From NCBI GenBank assembly GCA_050084985.1, contig JBITNC010000001.1:205840001-205904000 (forward strand): a stretch of 64,000 nucleotides of DNA. Direction: 5' to 3'. Made by a program: the position numbers and the translations under genes. The DNA comes from Nageia nagi (Eukaryota; Pinophyta). A model generated the notes under the pieces. It was not told the origin of the DNA. It did no database searches and saw only the letters and a program-made list of their open reading frames with translations. Positions 1-13,413 of the stretch are shown here, in pieces (positions within the stretch are counted from its first letter, which is position 1; each line of letters starts with the position of its first letter).

Positions 1-619
1 CTACCAGGGCTATGGACGCCTGACTGGCAGTAGAGCAAGGTTGTAGTGGGATTGAGGGGTTAATCCTCATCGGGGCTATGGATGCCTATCTGGTAATGGG
101 GCATACCTTATGAGTGGTGACATGTCCATATTGGTTAGTGACCTTCTTTCCTATGGACCTTTGTACGTTTCATATGGATGAACTAGCTTATATATTTTAT
201 GCTCTTGTGACATTTAGTTTGAGATTGTCTAGAGATGGAAATAAACATCATTGCACACACATGAGTCTATGATAATTTTGAGAACATCATGATTTTGTTT
301 TATATCATCTAAAGAAGAAAAAATCTAATGTTGATTGGTTAATATGGTCAACTTGAATATTATGATCATTACATTTCTTCATCATCCCATGCCTCCATCC
401 CATACTATTTATTATTACATAGTAATTAATATTACACTTATATTTATCAATGCCTTGATGAGTTGATTAGTTTATCTCTCTAAATACTCAATACATCCTA
501 TGTCCATTCACTTGTTATACTATTTTCATATTAACATCCACCATCCCCCCATACATGTTATACTATACCAACTTTCATATTTTATTATCCAACATCCATA
601 TATTTCCTAATCCATCTTT

Positions 620-1010
620 ATCGATTATTAAATTGGAGGTGCTTCCATATTATTTGAGAAAAAAGAGCGAGTAATTGCTCTCCCCATTGATATGGGAGTC
701 AAGATTGTTGTTGTTAAAACCTTTTGCTTCTATTCTTATCTACAAGTTTAAGCAAGAAATTGCCCTTAATAGATTGATAAAAGTCAACCCTGGAACATTG
801 TTAAATTTTATAGCTTCCATTATTCTTTGGGATCAAGAATAAGAAATTGTTCTTCCCATTGAATTGGAAGTCAATGTTCTTTTCCTATCATATCCCATCC
901 ATTTCAACCCCCTAGAACATTGTTAAAAAGCTTCCATCATTCCTTGGGATTGAGAGTAAGAAATTACTCTTCCCTTTGAATTGGAAGTCGATGTTCTTCT
1001 TCCCTGTCCA
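620..1010. repeat. Degenerate ~115-bp tandem repeat, about three copies
   Basis: Successive blocks share the phrases 'gaacattgttaaa', 'agcttccat.att..ttggga', 'gtaagaaatt..tcttccc' and 'gaattggaagtc.atgttctt'. The two right-hand copies (about 793-905 and 911-1010) are the clearest. The left one (about 635-750) is more diverged. Confidence 0.6.
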
Positions 1011-2696
1011 TTCATTATCATCTACCCATAAATTGAATGTGTGTTACATCTTGTTCCATATCCTTGGTACATGTTATCATAAAATAAAAAGTATTAGTAA
1101 CCAAGTTTGATAAATGATACAATCTAATACTACAATTTTTCAAATCATTATCCTTAAATTTGAAAACATTTAATAATATCAAAATCAACATTTAAAAAAT
1201 AAAAATACAATAATAATCTCATACATCTTTAATGGTATAATTGTTATCATCATATTCCTCATCATGAATCTTTAATGATATCAAATTATAAACAATTCCA
1301 TTCTAAAATCTTTGATAATGATTTTTGCAAGAAATGATAATGAAACCCATTATGCTGGGGCAAATAGTAGAATTATCAAACATTAAAATGTTATCTACTT
1401 TGAAAAACTCCACATCACATACATGCTAATGGCATAGAGCTTATGGAATAAAGTGTTCTATGAAATAGCATATGTAGGCAAGCATGAGTACCTAGTATGG
1501 TGTATAACTTGTTTTCAAAATACTTTGATTACAAAAATTCAAAAGTTTATGTTTGATTATAACTTAGGGAAACTAGGATTGTCCATGACCCAAAGCAAAT
1601 CATTTTCCTCTACCATCAACCAACAAAATCAAGATTTAAAATATTCGTACATAAGTTGATAAACTCAAGTGTACGAGTCTTGACTTAACCACTTACCAAC
1701 CTCAAGTATATTATCACCTACTTATGAGTCTAGGGGTATTTGTATAATTCTACAATGATAACATATTAGTTTGTTCATATCTTCTTAAGATACATGACTA
1801 TGTTTGCTCAACACATCATGTAATAAACATGCAAACTCAATCATAAATAATTTCATCATGAATCCTTGATAGGACAAGCACCATTTATTGTTTATGATCT
1901 TACAATGAATCATGAACTTCCTAGTTCAAATCATATGTCAAGTTATGCATGTTTAGTCATCACTTATTGTTATACGTATTCAAGAAATCCTAGTCATCAA
2001 AAAACATGATTCCAATGATTTTTGTAAAACCTATTCTTTTAGAGTAATAACATAATAATCAAAATTCAAATTAGTGCACACAAAGGGGACTTCATGTTAG
2101 ATACCTGACTCAGCTCCATACATTCCTCAGAATAAACACAAGACACCCATGTAATGATATATGGGAACAAGCCTTTAGTACCTATTTGGTGCACAACCAA
2201 TGTGTGTTCAAAATACTTCAATTGCAAAGCTCAAAAAATCATACCTGGATAACTGGGATAAATATAACTTCCCATGACCTAAAATCAAACCTTATGTTCA
2301 CCTATAAATGATTGAAACAATAAGGTTAGAATTATTTGTACATTCATCTTACTTGTTCACTAGCTAATATCTAACAGTCTATCATCATCGTCACTGACAT
2401 CATTAGTTAGTTTAAAAGGGGCCATAATGCTAAGAAAAGCACCACAATCATGTAGTAAGCTCATGATCACATAGTAAGACCATAGCTACATTTCTTTTAA
2501 AATATATCCAAAACATTGTTAATTACAAAATAAAAAGTTATATGTCTACTCATGGTTAAGGTAATTAGGATTGCCTATAACCTGAAATAGGATGTTCATG
2601 CTCAATATGATTCTAAAAGACTTATGCAAAAGATCATCATGAAACCCATTCTGTTGGGTCAAAAGCAGAGAAAAATAAAAGATGACTTGTATATAC

Positions 2697-2990
2697 AAAA
2701 TAAGCTTCCTATCACATACTCACTTCGGCATGCAGAGACAAACTAGAGTCTTGTCATGCAACTACCATAAACAGCACACAGTATGGAGATAAACACAAGT
2801 GAAGTTTTGATATACAACATCACTATCTCAAAATTGTATACATCAAATAAGCTTACCATCACATACTCTCTTCGATATGCAGAGACAAACTAGAGTCTTG
2901 TCATGTAATTACCATAAATAGCACATAGTATGGAGATTGACACAAGTGTAATTTTGATGTATTACAATGTCATTTTCAACATGTATCAAT
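2697..2990. repeat. 147-bp tandem duplication
   Basis: The block starting 'aaataagctt' at about 2700 recurs at about 2847 with the same order of words (the hexamer AAGCTT, 'atcacatact', 'gcagagacaaactagag', 'cttgtcatg', 'agtatggaga', 'acacaagtg'). The copies differ at scattered C/T and G/A sites. It lies in the non-coding region before the 3630 LTR. Confidence 0.75.
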
Positions 2991-3055
2991 TGCAAAAGTT
3001 AAAAAATCATATTCAGCCATGACAAGGGCTATCCTCATGACAACACCGGATGATG

Positions 3056-3057
<2 letters not shown>

Positions 3058-3093
<36 letters not shown>
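3058..3093. repeat. TA dinucleotide microsatellite
   Basis: Uninterrupted TA repeat of about 17 units. Confidence 0.95.
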
Positions 3094-3614
3094 AGTTTTG
3101 ATTCAGAGAAGCTATAATTATATCCTACCAAAAGATCTTAAGCTTTATACGAAAAAGATTTTGATGATATTTCTTAAAAATATCATTAACATTTACAAAT
3201 ATCAAAGGAGATAAAATGTGATGTATCATTGTTACAGGAGATCATCTTGAAACCCCGTTGTCGGGACAAAGGACAACACCATCCAAACCCATATACTAAA
3301 GGGGACTTATATGGTACATGTGCACTTAGACATGTAGAACGACATAATAGAAATGTCATATAGCTATCACACAAGCTCAACACATTTTCATACTAAAAAT
3401 AGTCACTTCTGAGGTATATTAAAATTTGTTTTCAAAACTACATCAAATGTAAAATGAAAACACATTTTGTCATAATTTGATAAATCAAAATTTTGATTCA
3501 TTTAAGAAATTGAGTCAAAACTTATATCATAAAAAGTAACAACAAATAATCAAGCAACAAAGCTTCCCATTCTATATTTTTGAAATCATCAACCATATTT
3601 TCGGTTGATAATTT

Positions 3615-3629
3615 CAAAAAGGGGCAAAG
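3615..3629 (+). other. Polypurine tract before 3' LTR
   Basis: Purine-rich run 'caaaaaggggcaaag' directly abuts the TGTAGACACC LTR start. This is the position and composition expected of a plus-strand primer. Confidence 0.65.
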
Positions 3630-4492
3630 TGTAGACACCTAAAAATGTCCCCTTTTTAACTAGTAAACATTGAAATAATCATACATCTTTATACAAGCAT
3701 CAAATAAGCTTGAAAACTCCATTATTGGATATATCTCATCGAGTACATGCAAAACGAGTGGTCATATGACCCCTTTTCGATAAAAATTAACTATTTGGTG
3801 GTCATTTTAATATTTTTATAAAATTGTTAACCAATCGTCGGCGTTCACCTTGAAACACCGATGTTTTGAGCCAGTCGCTGGCATTCGACATCCAAATGCT
3901 GGTGACTCTATAATAGCTGAATAGAAGCCAAAATAGCAAAAGGAAGTTGGAATGCTTCATTCTTCCAAGATGAGGTGGATAGAGGGGGTCAGTTACAACC
4001 TATGGTGGCTATTCACTTCCTCTTACTAGCCTTGAAACATCTCATCCAAAATCTATAAACATAAGCTAATACAAAGCAATATGAACCCCAATTGAACCCA
4101 ATTTTGAAGTAGGGTAATGCTGCCAAAATCTTGTGAACTCATTCCTTTTATTGTTTTATGCTAGTTTCATTTTAATACTTGTCATACATAGATGCTTTGA
4201 TGTTATTGTCTTTTGCATGTGTGTAGGATTTACAGGTTGCTCATATCAAGGGAAAAAGCAAGCAAACTCAAAAACAATGAAGATTTAATACTCTTTATTT
4301 TGGCACATAGCATTTGTAAAAGTCCCTTCTAAGGGCAAATTGTAGTTTGAACTGAGATTGAATATCATTTTGCAATTACAACATGTCTATCTATGTTATA
4401 TAATTTGAGGTTCAATGAAGATTGAAGAATAATTTTATTTTATTTTATTCTATATTCCAGCTTAATTTTCATTGTAATAGTTAGAATCTACA
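3630..4492 (+). mobile_element. 3' LTR of a gypsy-like element
   Basis: The 863-bp segment begins TGTAGA and ends TCTACA, a perfect 6-bp terminal inverted repeat, and follows a polypurine tract. The middle carries imperfect short repeats around 'ggcattcgacatccaaatgctgg'. A diverged relative with the same word order lies at about 55150-56000. The partner 5' LTR is outside the window, so no target-site duplication can be checked. Confidence 0.6.
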
Positions 4493-5573
4493 ATAATGTG
4501 TGTATTTGCACTAGATTGATTGATGAATCTAAGATATAGGTACAAATACCTTTATGATAAGAGCTTAAAAATCAAGCATATCCATTAATTTAGTCAAGAA
4601 TTTGGGAGTTATGTTCACCATTTTTGTCATGCTCATAAAATCATTGATCAAATGCAACCAAGAATCCTAGGGTTCTTGATGTAAAAAGATGGGTAGGTTT
4701 GAGGGCATATTATATTCTAACCCTTGTTATGAGCAATAAAATACTAAAAAATGGTGGGGGTCAATATGTTGATATGTATTTTAGTACACAAAAGTTTTTG
4801 GCCTAAATGAACTAAATACACATAAACATTTAATTATGTATTATCTAAGCTAATTAATTCAAATAAACATACATGAATAATGGGAAAATAATAGTATAAT
4901 AATAGAGTAAAAGAATTACAAATTACATTGATTTTAAGATGTAAAATGAATGCATTCACTAAAGAGAGGGAATCAAGTGTAAGATAAATACTTGTATGTT
5001 CTTACCTATGTCATGGCTAATGATATGTAGGATGCACTTGAAAAAGAGAGATGACCTTGCTATGCAAAACCCATGGCAAACAATAGAAAGAATCCTAATG
5101 CAGGTGCCAGGTTTCAATAACTTAGCATAGATGTGTACTTCTATGTGGGTGCTAGTGTTTTGATAAAATGAGGTCTACCAACAAGGATTGGTGATAATAG
5201 ATGTGATGATAAGTTAAACCAAGAATATGATCATGAATATGGATGATAGATATTTTCTCATGTGGTAACAATATTCCAATCTCAATAGGCAACATTTAGA
5301 AATACCAAATACTAGGGTATTGACTATTGAGATGTAATCTTGATATGTTTTTCCTAGGTTAAAATACTTATATTTATATCAGGAGTGATATCACCATTTG
5401 ACCCCTTGTATGAAGGTTGAAGCTATCCTAGTTTACCTATCATAGAATACAACCTAATAAATATGTGATAATATGGAAAAATAAAGTAAAATATTATTAA
5501 ACATGATTAGACATATATGTAAAGTGGCACCTAAGTGAGATTGTATTAAGGAGACCACTTTTAGGTGTTAACA
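4493..5573 (-). mobile_element. Possible minus-oriented LTR ending at 5573, within unassigned AT-rich DNA
   Basis: Read on the minus strand from 5573, the sequence starts TGTTAACACCTAAAAG. This matches the first bases of the LTR at 12626 and is preceded by a purine-rich stretch (5574-5590). The other end of the LTR and any partner were not found; only the start motif supports the call. The remainder of the interval shows no coding similarity. Confidence 0.3.
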
Positions 5574-5589
5574 TTGGCCTCCCATAAAC

Positions 5590-7430
5590 TACTATTTCTT
5601 CTTCTTTTTTGCTTCCTACATTATTGCAACAAATGTGATCATAAATCACTTCTAAACCTCTCATGTAGTTTGCATAGAATGAAATATATTCCTCAATGAT
5701 ATATTACGAGTGGTAATACAACCTTTGGTCCTAGATTAATTCTTTACATAAATATTATAAATCTTCATGCATTTTAGAAAAATTTATTTCGATGAGACAA
5801 TGTAAAAATATTAGAAAAATGATGGTTTATGAAATTGATGAATGCATAAACCTATTGAAAGGGTACATCCATTGATATTGTACAAGTCTACATAGATTTA
5901 CCTCCTCTACTAAGTGAACTATTAAGTGCATAATGATATCAAAAAATGAAGGGGAAGTACTTTGCTAGAAAATATTAGGTCTCCTTGACCTCTTCCTCTA
6001 ATTTCATTAAGTTTTTGAAATCCATTGCTTTTGTACACATATCTCTATAGAATATGCATAGCTTACAAATAAATTTTTACATAGGATTATCAAGCATATG
6101 TCATAGTACTATTGGAAGAAGGTTTTGAATGAAAACATGATAGTCATGTAATTTTAGTCTAAGAATCTTAAGATATTTCATAGATACCTTTTTGGTAATA
6201 TTTGAATAATATCCATCAGGTACTATCATGTTGTTAAATATTTCACATAACCCTTATTTCTCAACTTTCAATAGATTGTAGGGTAATATTCGAAGATATG
6301 TCTTTCCATTACAAATTTCTACCCATAATGAACTCTTGATCTTCAACTATGTTAAATTACCATAAGACCTTTTGCCATTATTTGATTTGTATCAATACCT
6401 AATAGTGTCACAACTAGGCTTTCATAAAAATATTTCTCCACATGAATCATATCTAAGTTGTGATGAATTAAAAGATCTTGTTTATAGATAGAAATATCAA
6501 ACTAAAATTTTTTGATATTTGAGAGACATAATGATAAATATAATAATTAAATTGCATGTTGTACCTTACAATATGATAGATCAAATAATATACATTTTTT
6601 ATTCCATCCTTTAATGCTATGATAATTCTTTTTTTTTTTATTTTTATTTTCTTGACTTTACCTAATTTTATGGGGTATTTTATATCCTTTTTAGTATTTC
6701 ACTCCTAGTTAAATAAAAATGATTCCTTATCCCACTCTTCAATGTTATTGAAACATGTTTTTTGATGACAAAATTGATTATCCATAGAAATAAATCTCCT
6801 ATAGCCCATGTAAATATTCTTATTAGTGGATGGAAGTCATATTGAACAAGTTTTCTCTCTAAATATTAGACATGTAAAGAATTCATTTGTCATACATTCT
6901 ACTAGATTTTCATAAGCAAGAAAATTATTAATGGTCCATATCATTATTACTCTCATTGACCAATGATGTAGATAAACATCAATATTGATGCTTAGTTTTT
7001 AGGGGCCAAGTATTAATAAACTAATAATTGAATAATTTCTCTTCATAAAAATCCATAATGGAAGGTTGTACATGATCAATACAATGGGCCAACAATTGTA
7101 AGGAGAACTAAAGTTGAAAAAAGGATTGAACCTATCAATTTCCATTTCCAATTGTACATTGCATGGATATTTAATAAAATTTGGACACATATAATCTATG
7201 TTTTTCCATTTGGACTCTTATGCTAGGAATGCCATCTCATATTATTTACAACCTCTACAAAGATATAAGAAAAAAGGAACTCACTTTAGCTATGTATAAT
7301 AATTTTATGAGAAACAAATACAACAAAGCTATTTGTACAATAAAATCACTTACCTGTACATTCTTTGTAACCTTGATATAATGGAAAAATACTTCAACAC
7401 CTTCATATGAATCTTATTCTTTTATTTATT
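5590..7430 (-). pseudogene. CACTA (En/Spm) tnp2-type transposase relic
   Basis: Translation of the minus strand gives, in order, the landmarks of the Transposase_21 (tnp2) family: a 'FPLYQGYKE' block, 'NNMRWHSQHKSPNGK', 'DRFNPFFNFSS' followed by 'WPIVLIMYNLPLW', 'SLLILGP', 'MWTINNFLAYENL', 'YMGYRRF', 'HHNLDMIHVEKYFYESL', and 'PDGYYSNITKKVSMK' leading to 'LHDYHVFIQNLLP'. In functional CACTA elements this protein binds subterminal repeats and cuts at the ends. The frame is broken by many stops and shifts, so it is dead. An intron at 7255-7353 joins two family blocks. CACTA terminal repeats were not found nearby, so the element boundaries are unknown. Confidence 0.8.
7255..7353 (-). other. Surviving GT-AG intron in the tnp2 relic
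   Basis: On the minus strand, 'acag|gtaagtg' and 'tttgtag|agg' bound a 99-nt AT-rich segment. Removing it brings the 'FPLYQGYKECT' block into frame with 'NNMRWH', the expected neighbouring tnp2 block. The splice is inferred from this alignment only. Confidence 0.55.
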
Positions 7431-9325
7431 TTTAAATGATAATAAACTTTCCAACATGATTCATCATAAGATATAGAATTGTGATGAATCCAATAGAATA
7501 AATGACATGCCCAATAGAGGTCTAAGGAAGAAGTCATTACAAAAACTCCATCAAAATTGAAAATTTCCAAAATTGAATGCAATTTTGATTTGTCCATGAT
7601 GCCAAATGAATGCCAACAAATGATGAGTTAGCATAAAAAATAGGTCCAAATTTTGAAAAATTTAAAACCCTCAATGATCATAAAACCATGGGATAAAACC
7701 ACCAATTACATTTTATCCAATTGTCTCCCCCTAAAAAATGTAGTTGTAGCCTTTATAAAAATAGGCTACTTGTATAAGCCATAACTTTTGACCCACAACT
7801 TTATTCTATGTGTTATTTGGATCATTAAAAAGTATGGATGTATAGAATCTAAATACAAAATTATATTCCATTTAGAGTATTATAGGATCTTTATTTTTCA
7901 TCATCACAAAAATGTAGTTATAGAATGGGTATGGAGAACACCAACCTTGACTCAATGGCATCTCCCTAGGATTCTCTTATTCCAAGAGATGGAAAGGATA
8001 CTAAATACTAAGGAGAAGCATAGTTCTAATCCAAAGCATAAGTGATGGCAGGGAGGGGGATATTGGTGTGAAGAAAATCCCCCCTCAGATCTCATGAAGA
8101 AATATAAGGGCAAAGATCATAAAGTACAACCAAGCTTTGATACCAATGATATAGAGTCAAATATTGGATGATTTGTATTAACAAAAAAAGCCTTTACATA
8201 GGCCAATATAATTCAAAATAACATGGAAGAATACAAATGGTATTAGCAAAACCATGGAAGAGCAAATGGTATTTCATTTATTACAAATGGTATAAATTCA
8301 TCTAATGCATTGATTATTCCTAACTAACCTTAGATACCTTAAAAAGATTTATTTATTATTATTTATAGTATTATTATGGTTATTCCTTATCACCATATTT
8401 TGGGCAAGCTTGAAGTTTTTCATATTATTTCCAATATAAAATATAATCATTTTTGCATGAATGTATGATTACATAAGCTAATCCCAATGGATTTAGCATT
8501 TTCTTCACTGCATATGAGGATTGTAGAATTGTATTTTCGATTGGAAGCATATCTCTCAACAATTCTAATAAGTAACTAAAGTTTTTATTTGTCAAATCAT
8601 GTTTAACTTTGAGATGATATAATGTAGTTATTATTGATAATGTTATGTACTTTATACAAATTGGGTATAATAGCTACTTACTAATATTATGTACCAACCT
8701 ATAAAATTCATCAGGAGCATAGTCAAACTTGATATCATTATATTGTAGTTCTTGTCCAATCTTTGAGCAATTGATATTGTCCATTCCAATGATGTTATTT
8801 TGTAGACCTTATATATTTAGACCCTCATATATATTGGTGCATATTTCAAATGCATATTGGTCAAAAGTAGATGGTTATTCTCCATGCAAATAAAAAATAT
8901 TATATATCTTATCAATCCCATATAAAAATAGGTGCTCATGAACCTCCTCAAAACTAAGAGTTTCCATATTTTGGTACCTTCAATATGGAAATCTAGTTAT
9001 TTTAGGATCCATTGAATTATTTTTTATAAATTTTATGAATTTGTAAACTCCACATAAATATTGCTTGCTATTTATAACTACATGTAACCATGCTTTGTAC
9101 ATAATGCTTAACAAAAAATATCCTTAAAATTGGCTACATTATAGATAAAGGTGAAAGTTAACTTTGATATATTCCAAGATAAATAATATTTTTCTACATA
9201 ATAACATTTTTGTATGGGGTCATTATAAATTCAACATTAAAAGAGTGTATTATCTAGAAATGAAGGTACTAAAAATATTAAACTTTTTCATATGATAAAA
9301 CACTTAGATTCAATGCTAAATACAC
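7431..9325. other. Mostly unassigned AT-rich intergenic DNA
   Basis: No coding family is recognisable on either strand apart from the minus-strand primer-binding-site/LTR junction described separately. The 85-codon ORF at 7788-8045 has no recognisable domain and is not called as a gene. Confidence 0.5.
8134..8147 (-). other. Initiator-Met primer-binding site and LTR end, minus orientation
   Basis: Minus strand reads '..atatca-t-TGGTATCAAAGC', complementary to the 3' end of plant initiator tRNA-Met except for one G-to-A change, directly after an LTR-like CA end at 8147. The LTR should extend to higher coordinates from 8147. Its far end was not found. The same variant site is present in the chromovirus at 18757. 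Confidence 0.5.
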
Positions 9326-9329
9326 TCAT

Positions 9330-12020
9330 ATAATGGAAACCAAGTTATGTGCTCTTATTGAGCATGAATTGCTTTGCATGATGCAAATAGTTTCATGATC
9401 TATAATGATTGTAAGATACATAAAATGGATTTTTAAAAAAAAAGACCAATAAACATGTATACAAAAAATATGAAAGAATGGACAAGGATTGGGAATTGTT
9501 TGACAAGATGCATGATGCAAATATAATTTCTTAGAATGTAATTATTTGAGGATATGCAATTCATGTATACAACAAGATGACCTTAAACTCTTTGACCTAT
9601 TAAAGAATCCAAGTTGGTTACATAGTAATATTATGAATAATGCTTAAGTATAATGGTGATACATATACTAAGAGTTTGTAAATGTAGCTAGCCGTAACTT
9701 ATGTAATTCATGATGTTTGGAACATGTTATCTTATAGGAAAGACATACAATATTTATATCTTATTTTGATTATAATGGAGGTAAGATAATATCTCATTTA
9801 AATTTCTAGGTTGAATAATGGAACATGTTGTGGGTTCCTTCATTTCCTAGCCTATGTCATAATGATTTCATGTTTTGCAATGATTGAAAGGTACATACAA
9901 AATAATTTTTCTAAAAATGACCATATACATGTATGAAAAACATGGAAGAATACATAAGGTGTGAGAATATGAGCATAATTTTGTAATGTTGCATCTCAGG
10001 AATAATGCAATATGAGTTGCTCATGCTATTAAAGTATTTACACCCATGTGGTATAACAAATATATCTAAATGTAAGATAAATATTTTCAAATCTAGTAAA
10101 TCACCATTACATTGATTACAAGATGCAACATGTATTCAGATATATTCATTCAAATATAGTTTTATAGATTGTAATTATCATAAGATATATGCAACATGAT
10201 GTAAACACACTTTTGTGGACTATAATTATCATAGGGTATATACAAAATAGATATATTGAAAGTACCCATGATTTATTTGATTAAATATCTCATCAAGATG
10301 CAATCTCTTGGAATGAAATGATACAAGATATGCACAAAATAAAAGACTGTAGAAGATACATTTACATAAAATAATTCCCAATCCTTGCATCATGTATCTT
10401 CTTAAAAGTCCATAATTCCCTATCCTATGTTGGACTTAGATAATTTCAAATTATATGTTTGAATCATACAAGTTGGTTGTGTGGAAATATTATGAACAAT
10501 GTTAAAGCATAACAATGATACATATATTGATATATTCTAAATGTAGCTAGCCATGAATTATCTAATTCATGATGTTTTGAACAAATTATCTTTGGGGAAA
10601 TACATCCAACCTTTATATGTTATTGTGCTTATTATGGAGGTAAGAGAACATAACATTTAAATTTATGGGCTGAATAAGTATTAAGTATAACAAATATATT
10701 TTTTCCAACTTACACTTTTGGATTGGTTTTTGACACATTATTAAAGTATATATTTCATTATGTATCCAATTTTACACATGATAATTGCATCTTCTTAGAA
10801 GTCTCTATAATATTTCATTTTATGCATATCCTATAATAGTAGGATTAATCATTATATATGAATTATTTACCTACTTGGTTGTATAGGATATCTTGAGGTT
10901 GATTTGAAATTCATTTCCAAAATACCCATACACCTTAAATTGGATGTGTGCATGCATGTACTTGGTTCTTGTAAATCGAATAATGTAGCTCTTATAGGCT
11001 AGCTTGAGAATCACCTATAAAACATGGTATAAAATATTTTAATTCATCTATACATATGTATATAGGTAAAAAAAATTTCATGCCATATGGTATAGTTGCA
11101 ATTGTGACACACCATAATAGTTTTATGGTTTATAATGATTGTTGGGTATGCACAAAATGGATTTTCTAAAAAAGGCCTATAGATATGTATGTAAAATGTG
11201 AAATAATATGAAAGTCATGAGAATTGTTTAATAATATGCATAATGCAAATAGTTTTATGGTTTGCAATGATTGTAGGATACACATAAAATGGATTTTGTA
11301 GAAAAGACCCATAGATATGTATGTAAAATGTGGAAGAATACATAAGGCATGAGAATTATTTGACAAGATGTATGATGCAAGTAGTTTTATGGCCTACAAT
11401 TATTGTAGGATACATATAAAATGGATTTTTTGGAAAGGATCTATAGAAATATATGTAGAATATGGAATAATACATAAGACCTAGTAATTATTTGATAATA
11501 TACATGATACAAACATAATCTCTTAGAATTCAAGGGTCAAAGGATATGTAATTCATGGATACAAAAAGTATTTCCTTAAACTCTTTGACCTATTAAAGCA
11601 TCCAGCTTGGTTGTGTGTTAACATTATGAATAATATTTAAGCATAAATATGATATATCTATTGAGAACTTGTAAATGTATCTATCCTTAACTTATATAAT
11701 TCATGATGTTTTAAACAGGTTATCCTAGGGGAAAGAAATCCAACATTTGTAGTGGAGGTAAGATAACATAGTATTTAAATTTTTTAGTTAAACAATTGTT
11801 AATTTTTATAAACATATTTTTCCCAACTTACCATTTTTGTAGTAGTTTTTTATGCTTTTTTAAAGTATAATGTTTTATCATGTAGCCAATTTTACACCTG
11901 ATAATTGCATTTTAAAAGTATCCACACTCTTTCATTTTATGCATATCCTATAATCATAAGATTAATAATTATACATACATTACTAATCTTCTTAGTTGTG
12001 CAAGCTATCTTGAGGGATCT
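9330..12020. repeat. Degenerate long-period repeat field (about 0.9-1.1 kb unit, three copies)
   Basis: Blocks at about 9600-9840, 10460-10680 and 11600-11800 share 'ttggtt.....aatattatgaa', 'gtagctagcc', 'ttcatgatgtttt.gaaca' and 'tggaggtaagata'. The second and third copies also share the following 200 bp ('ccaattttacacatgataattgcat', 'catttta tgcatatcctataat', 'atcttgagg'). No coding capacity was recognised. The array is too diverged to give exact unit ends. Confidence 0.65.
11119..11514. repeat. 132-bp tandem repeat, three copies
   Basis: Units start with 'agttttatgg' at 11119, 11251 and 11383, a constant 132-bp period. Each contains 'aaaatggattt', 'tatagatatgtatgta' and 'gagaattgttt' in the same order. 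Single diverged copies occur near 9385 and 9866. The array sits inside the third copy of the longer repeat field. Confidence 0.8.
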
Positions 12021-12620
12021 TTGATATACTAAATGCCTCTCTCTCCTCTAGCACCTCAACTCAAAAAAGTCAAAAGGATGAAAATATTCCAAGTATGTGC
12101 CTAAGATCCTTGTGTATACCTTTTTTTATTTTTTCTCATTTTCACTAAGGAGTAAATTTTTTCCATACCAAAATGTTTTTAAGTGTAGCTAAAAATTATC
12201 CCACCAAAACAATCACTTAAATATAAAATCAAGGTGATTAATAACCACTATAATAAAACCACCTTAAATTATCACCCCAAAGCCCTTTTTAAATTTGTTT
12301 TAAATTTGTAAATATCACTCAGTGAGATTGAATTAATGTTTTAAATTTGTAAATATCACTCAGTGCTAGCATTGAGGGAAACATAAAAAAATACCTAAGA
12401 AAAATTCTCTTCAATGATTCCTAATAAAAGTTTCCCAAGAAGAATTTCTAAGAAGAATGTCTAAGAATAATTCTCAAGAAAAGATTATCTTCAAATATTC
12501 CTAAGGTAAACCCTAAGAAAAGCTCATATTTCATGATAAAATATTCAAAGGCTTTAGGTAGATCAAAAAAGGCTTCAAGTAGACCAAAAAAAGGCTTCAA
12601 ATTTCCAAGTATTACTCAAT
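12021..12620. other. Unassigned DNA with a short tandem duplication
   Basis: No gene is visible. The phrase 'gttttaaatttgtaaat' plus 'atcactcagtg' occurs twice about 42 bp apart (about 12296-12365). The runs of 'ctaagaa.aattctc' at 12390-12490 are low-complexity. Confidence 0.5.
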
Positions 12621-12625
12621 GCTAG

Positions 12626-13347
12626 TGTTAACACCTAAAAAGTAATTTTAATTTAATTAAAATACCCCTTTTTTAGTTATTTGAAATGATTTATTTAATT
12701 TATTAAATAAATAGCTTTATCTATGTGCACTCTCATCTTCCTTTATGTTTATGGTAATAGGTGGGTTGACCTTAAAATAAGCCCAAGGAGGAGCCTTGGC
12801 ACTCTACCTATTTCTTATAAAGGTGGATGGGGCATGCATTATCATATCATGATATTGGAGGAAGTGATCTTGCATTATCTTTAATCCTTAATAGGTGGTA
12901 ATTACTAATGTCAGTATTGATGGATGTTTCTCAATGCCACCTAATAATTCTAGAAATTGTTACTCTCACCTAAACATCCCTATAATCTTTCACACCTTTG
13001 CATATGATATTCTATGAAATGAAGGTCCTACAATGATATCGAGCTTAAGGTGAGGCTAAATTGGAAAGGTATCTAAGCACCATCGCTAGTTTCCTAGTGC
13101 CTTCATTAGAGTGGTGGCTTTGTTCTTTAGAGAGGCTCATTGTTCATATCCTTTCATTTGGATATCACCTTTGATCATCATTAAAGGTAAAGTACAAGTT
13201 TGTATCTTTCATTTTCTAGTTTTGATAGGTTAAGGTCAATTTGATTATTGGTATATTTTTATCCATAATTTTGTAGTTAATTGATTAATCAAATATTACA
13301 TAAATAACCCTAATATAATAATTAATTTTATTATTTTGGTTATAAAA
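12626..13347 (+). mobile_element. 5' LTR of level-1 gypsy element
   Basis: Begins TGTTAACACC. Matches 33470-34204 over its length ('gcccaaggaggagccttgg', 'ggatggggcatgcattatc', 'tcacctttgatcatcatta'). Its right end is approximate (within about 10 bp) because both terminal bases have mutated and the following primer-binding site is not recognisable. Confidence 0.8.
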
Positions 13348-13413
13348 ATTAATTAACCCTACTTTTTGATACATCATGTTATCCTTCACTAATTAGACCA
13401 AAATCTTAGGGTT

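Larger units (their letters stand above)
1..3629. other. Non-coding, repeat-rich internal 3' region of an LTR element
   Basis: No coding relic is recognisable on either strand. The stretch ends in a polypurine tract directly before an LTR start at 3630, so it is most simply the untranslated region upstream of a 3' LTR; the 5' part of the element lies outside the window. It contains degenerate tandem repeats (about 620-1010), a 147-bp duplication (2697-2990) and a TA microsatellite. The two short ORFs in it show no family resemblance. Assignment to an LTR element is inference from the tract and LTR at its right edge. Confidence 0.5.

Noticed and set aside
1453-1659. 68-codon ORF in the first 2 kb
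   Set aside because: Chance-length open frame in AT-rich DNA; no domain, no conserved copy.
11166-11366. Minus-strand ORF with an internally repeated protein pattern
   Set aside because: The protein repeat merely reflects the 132-bp DNA repeat.
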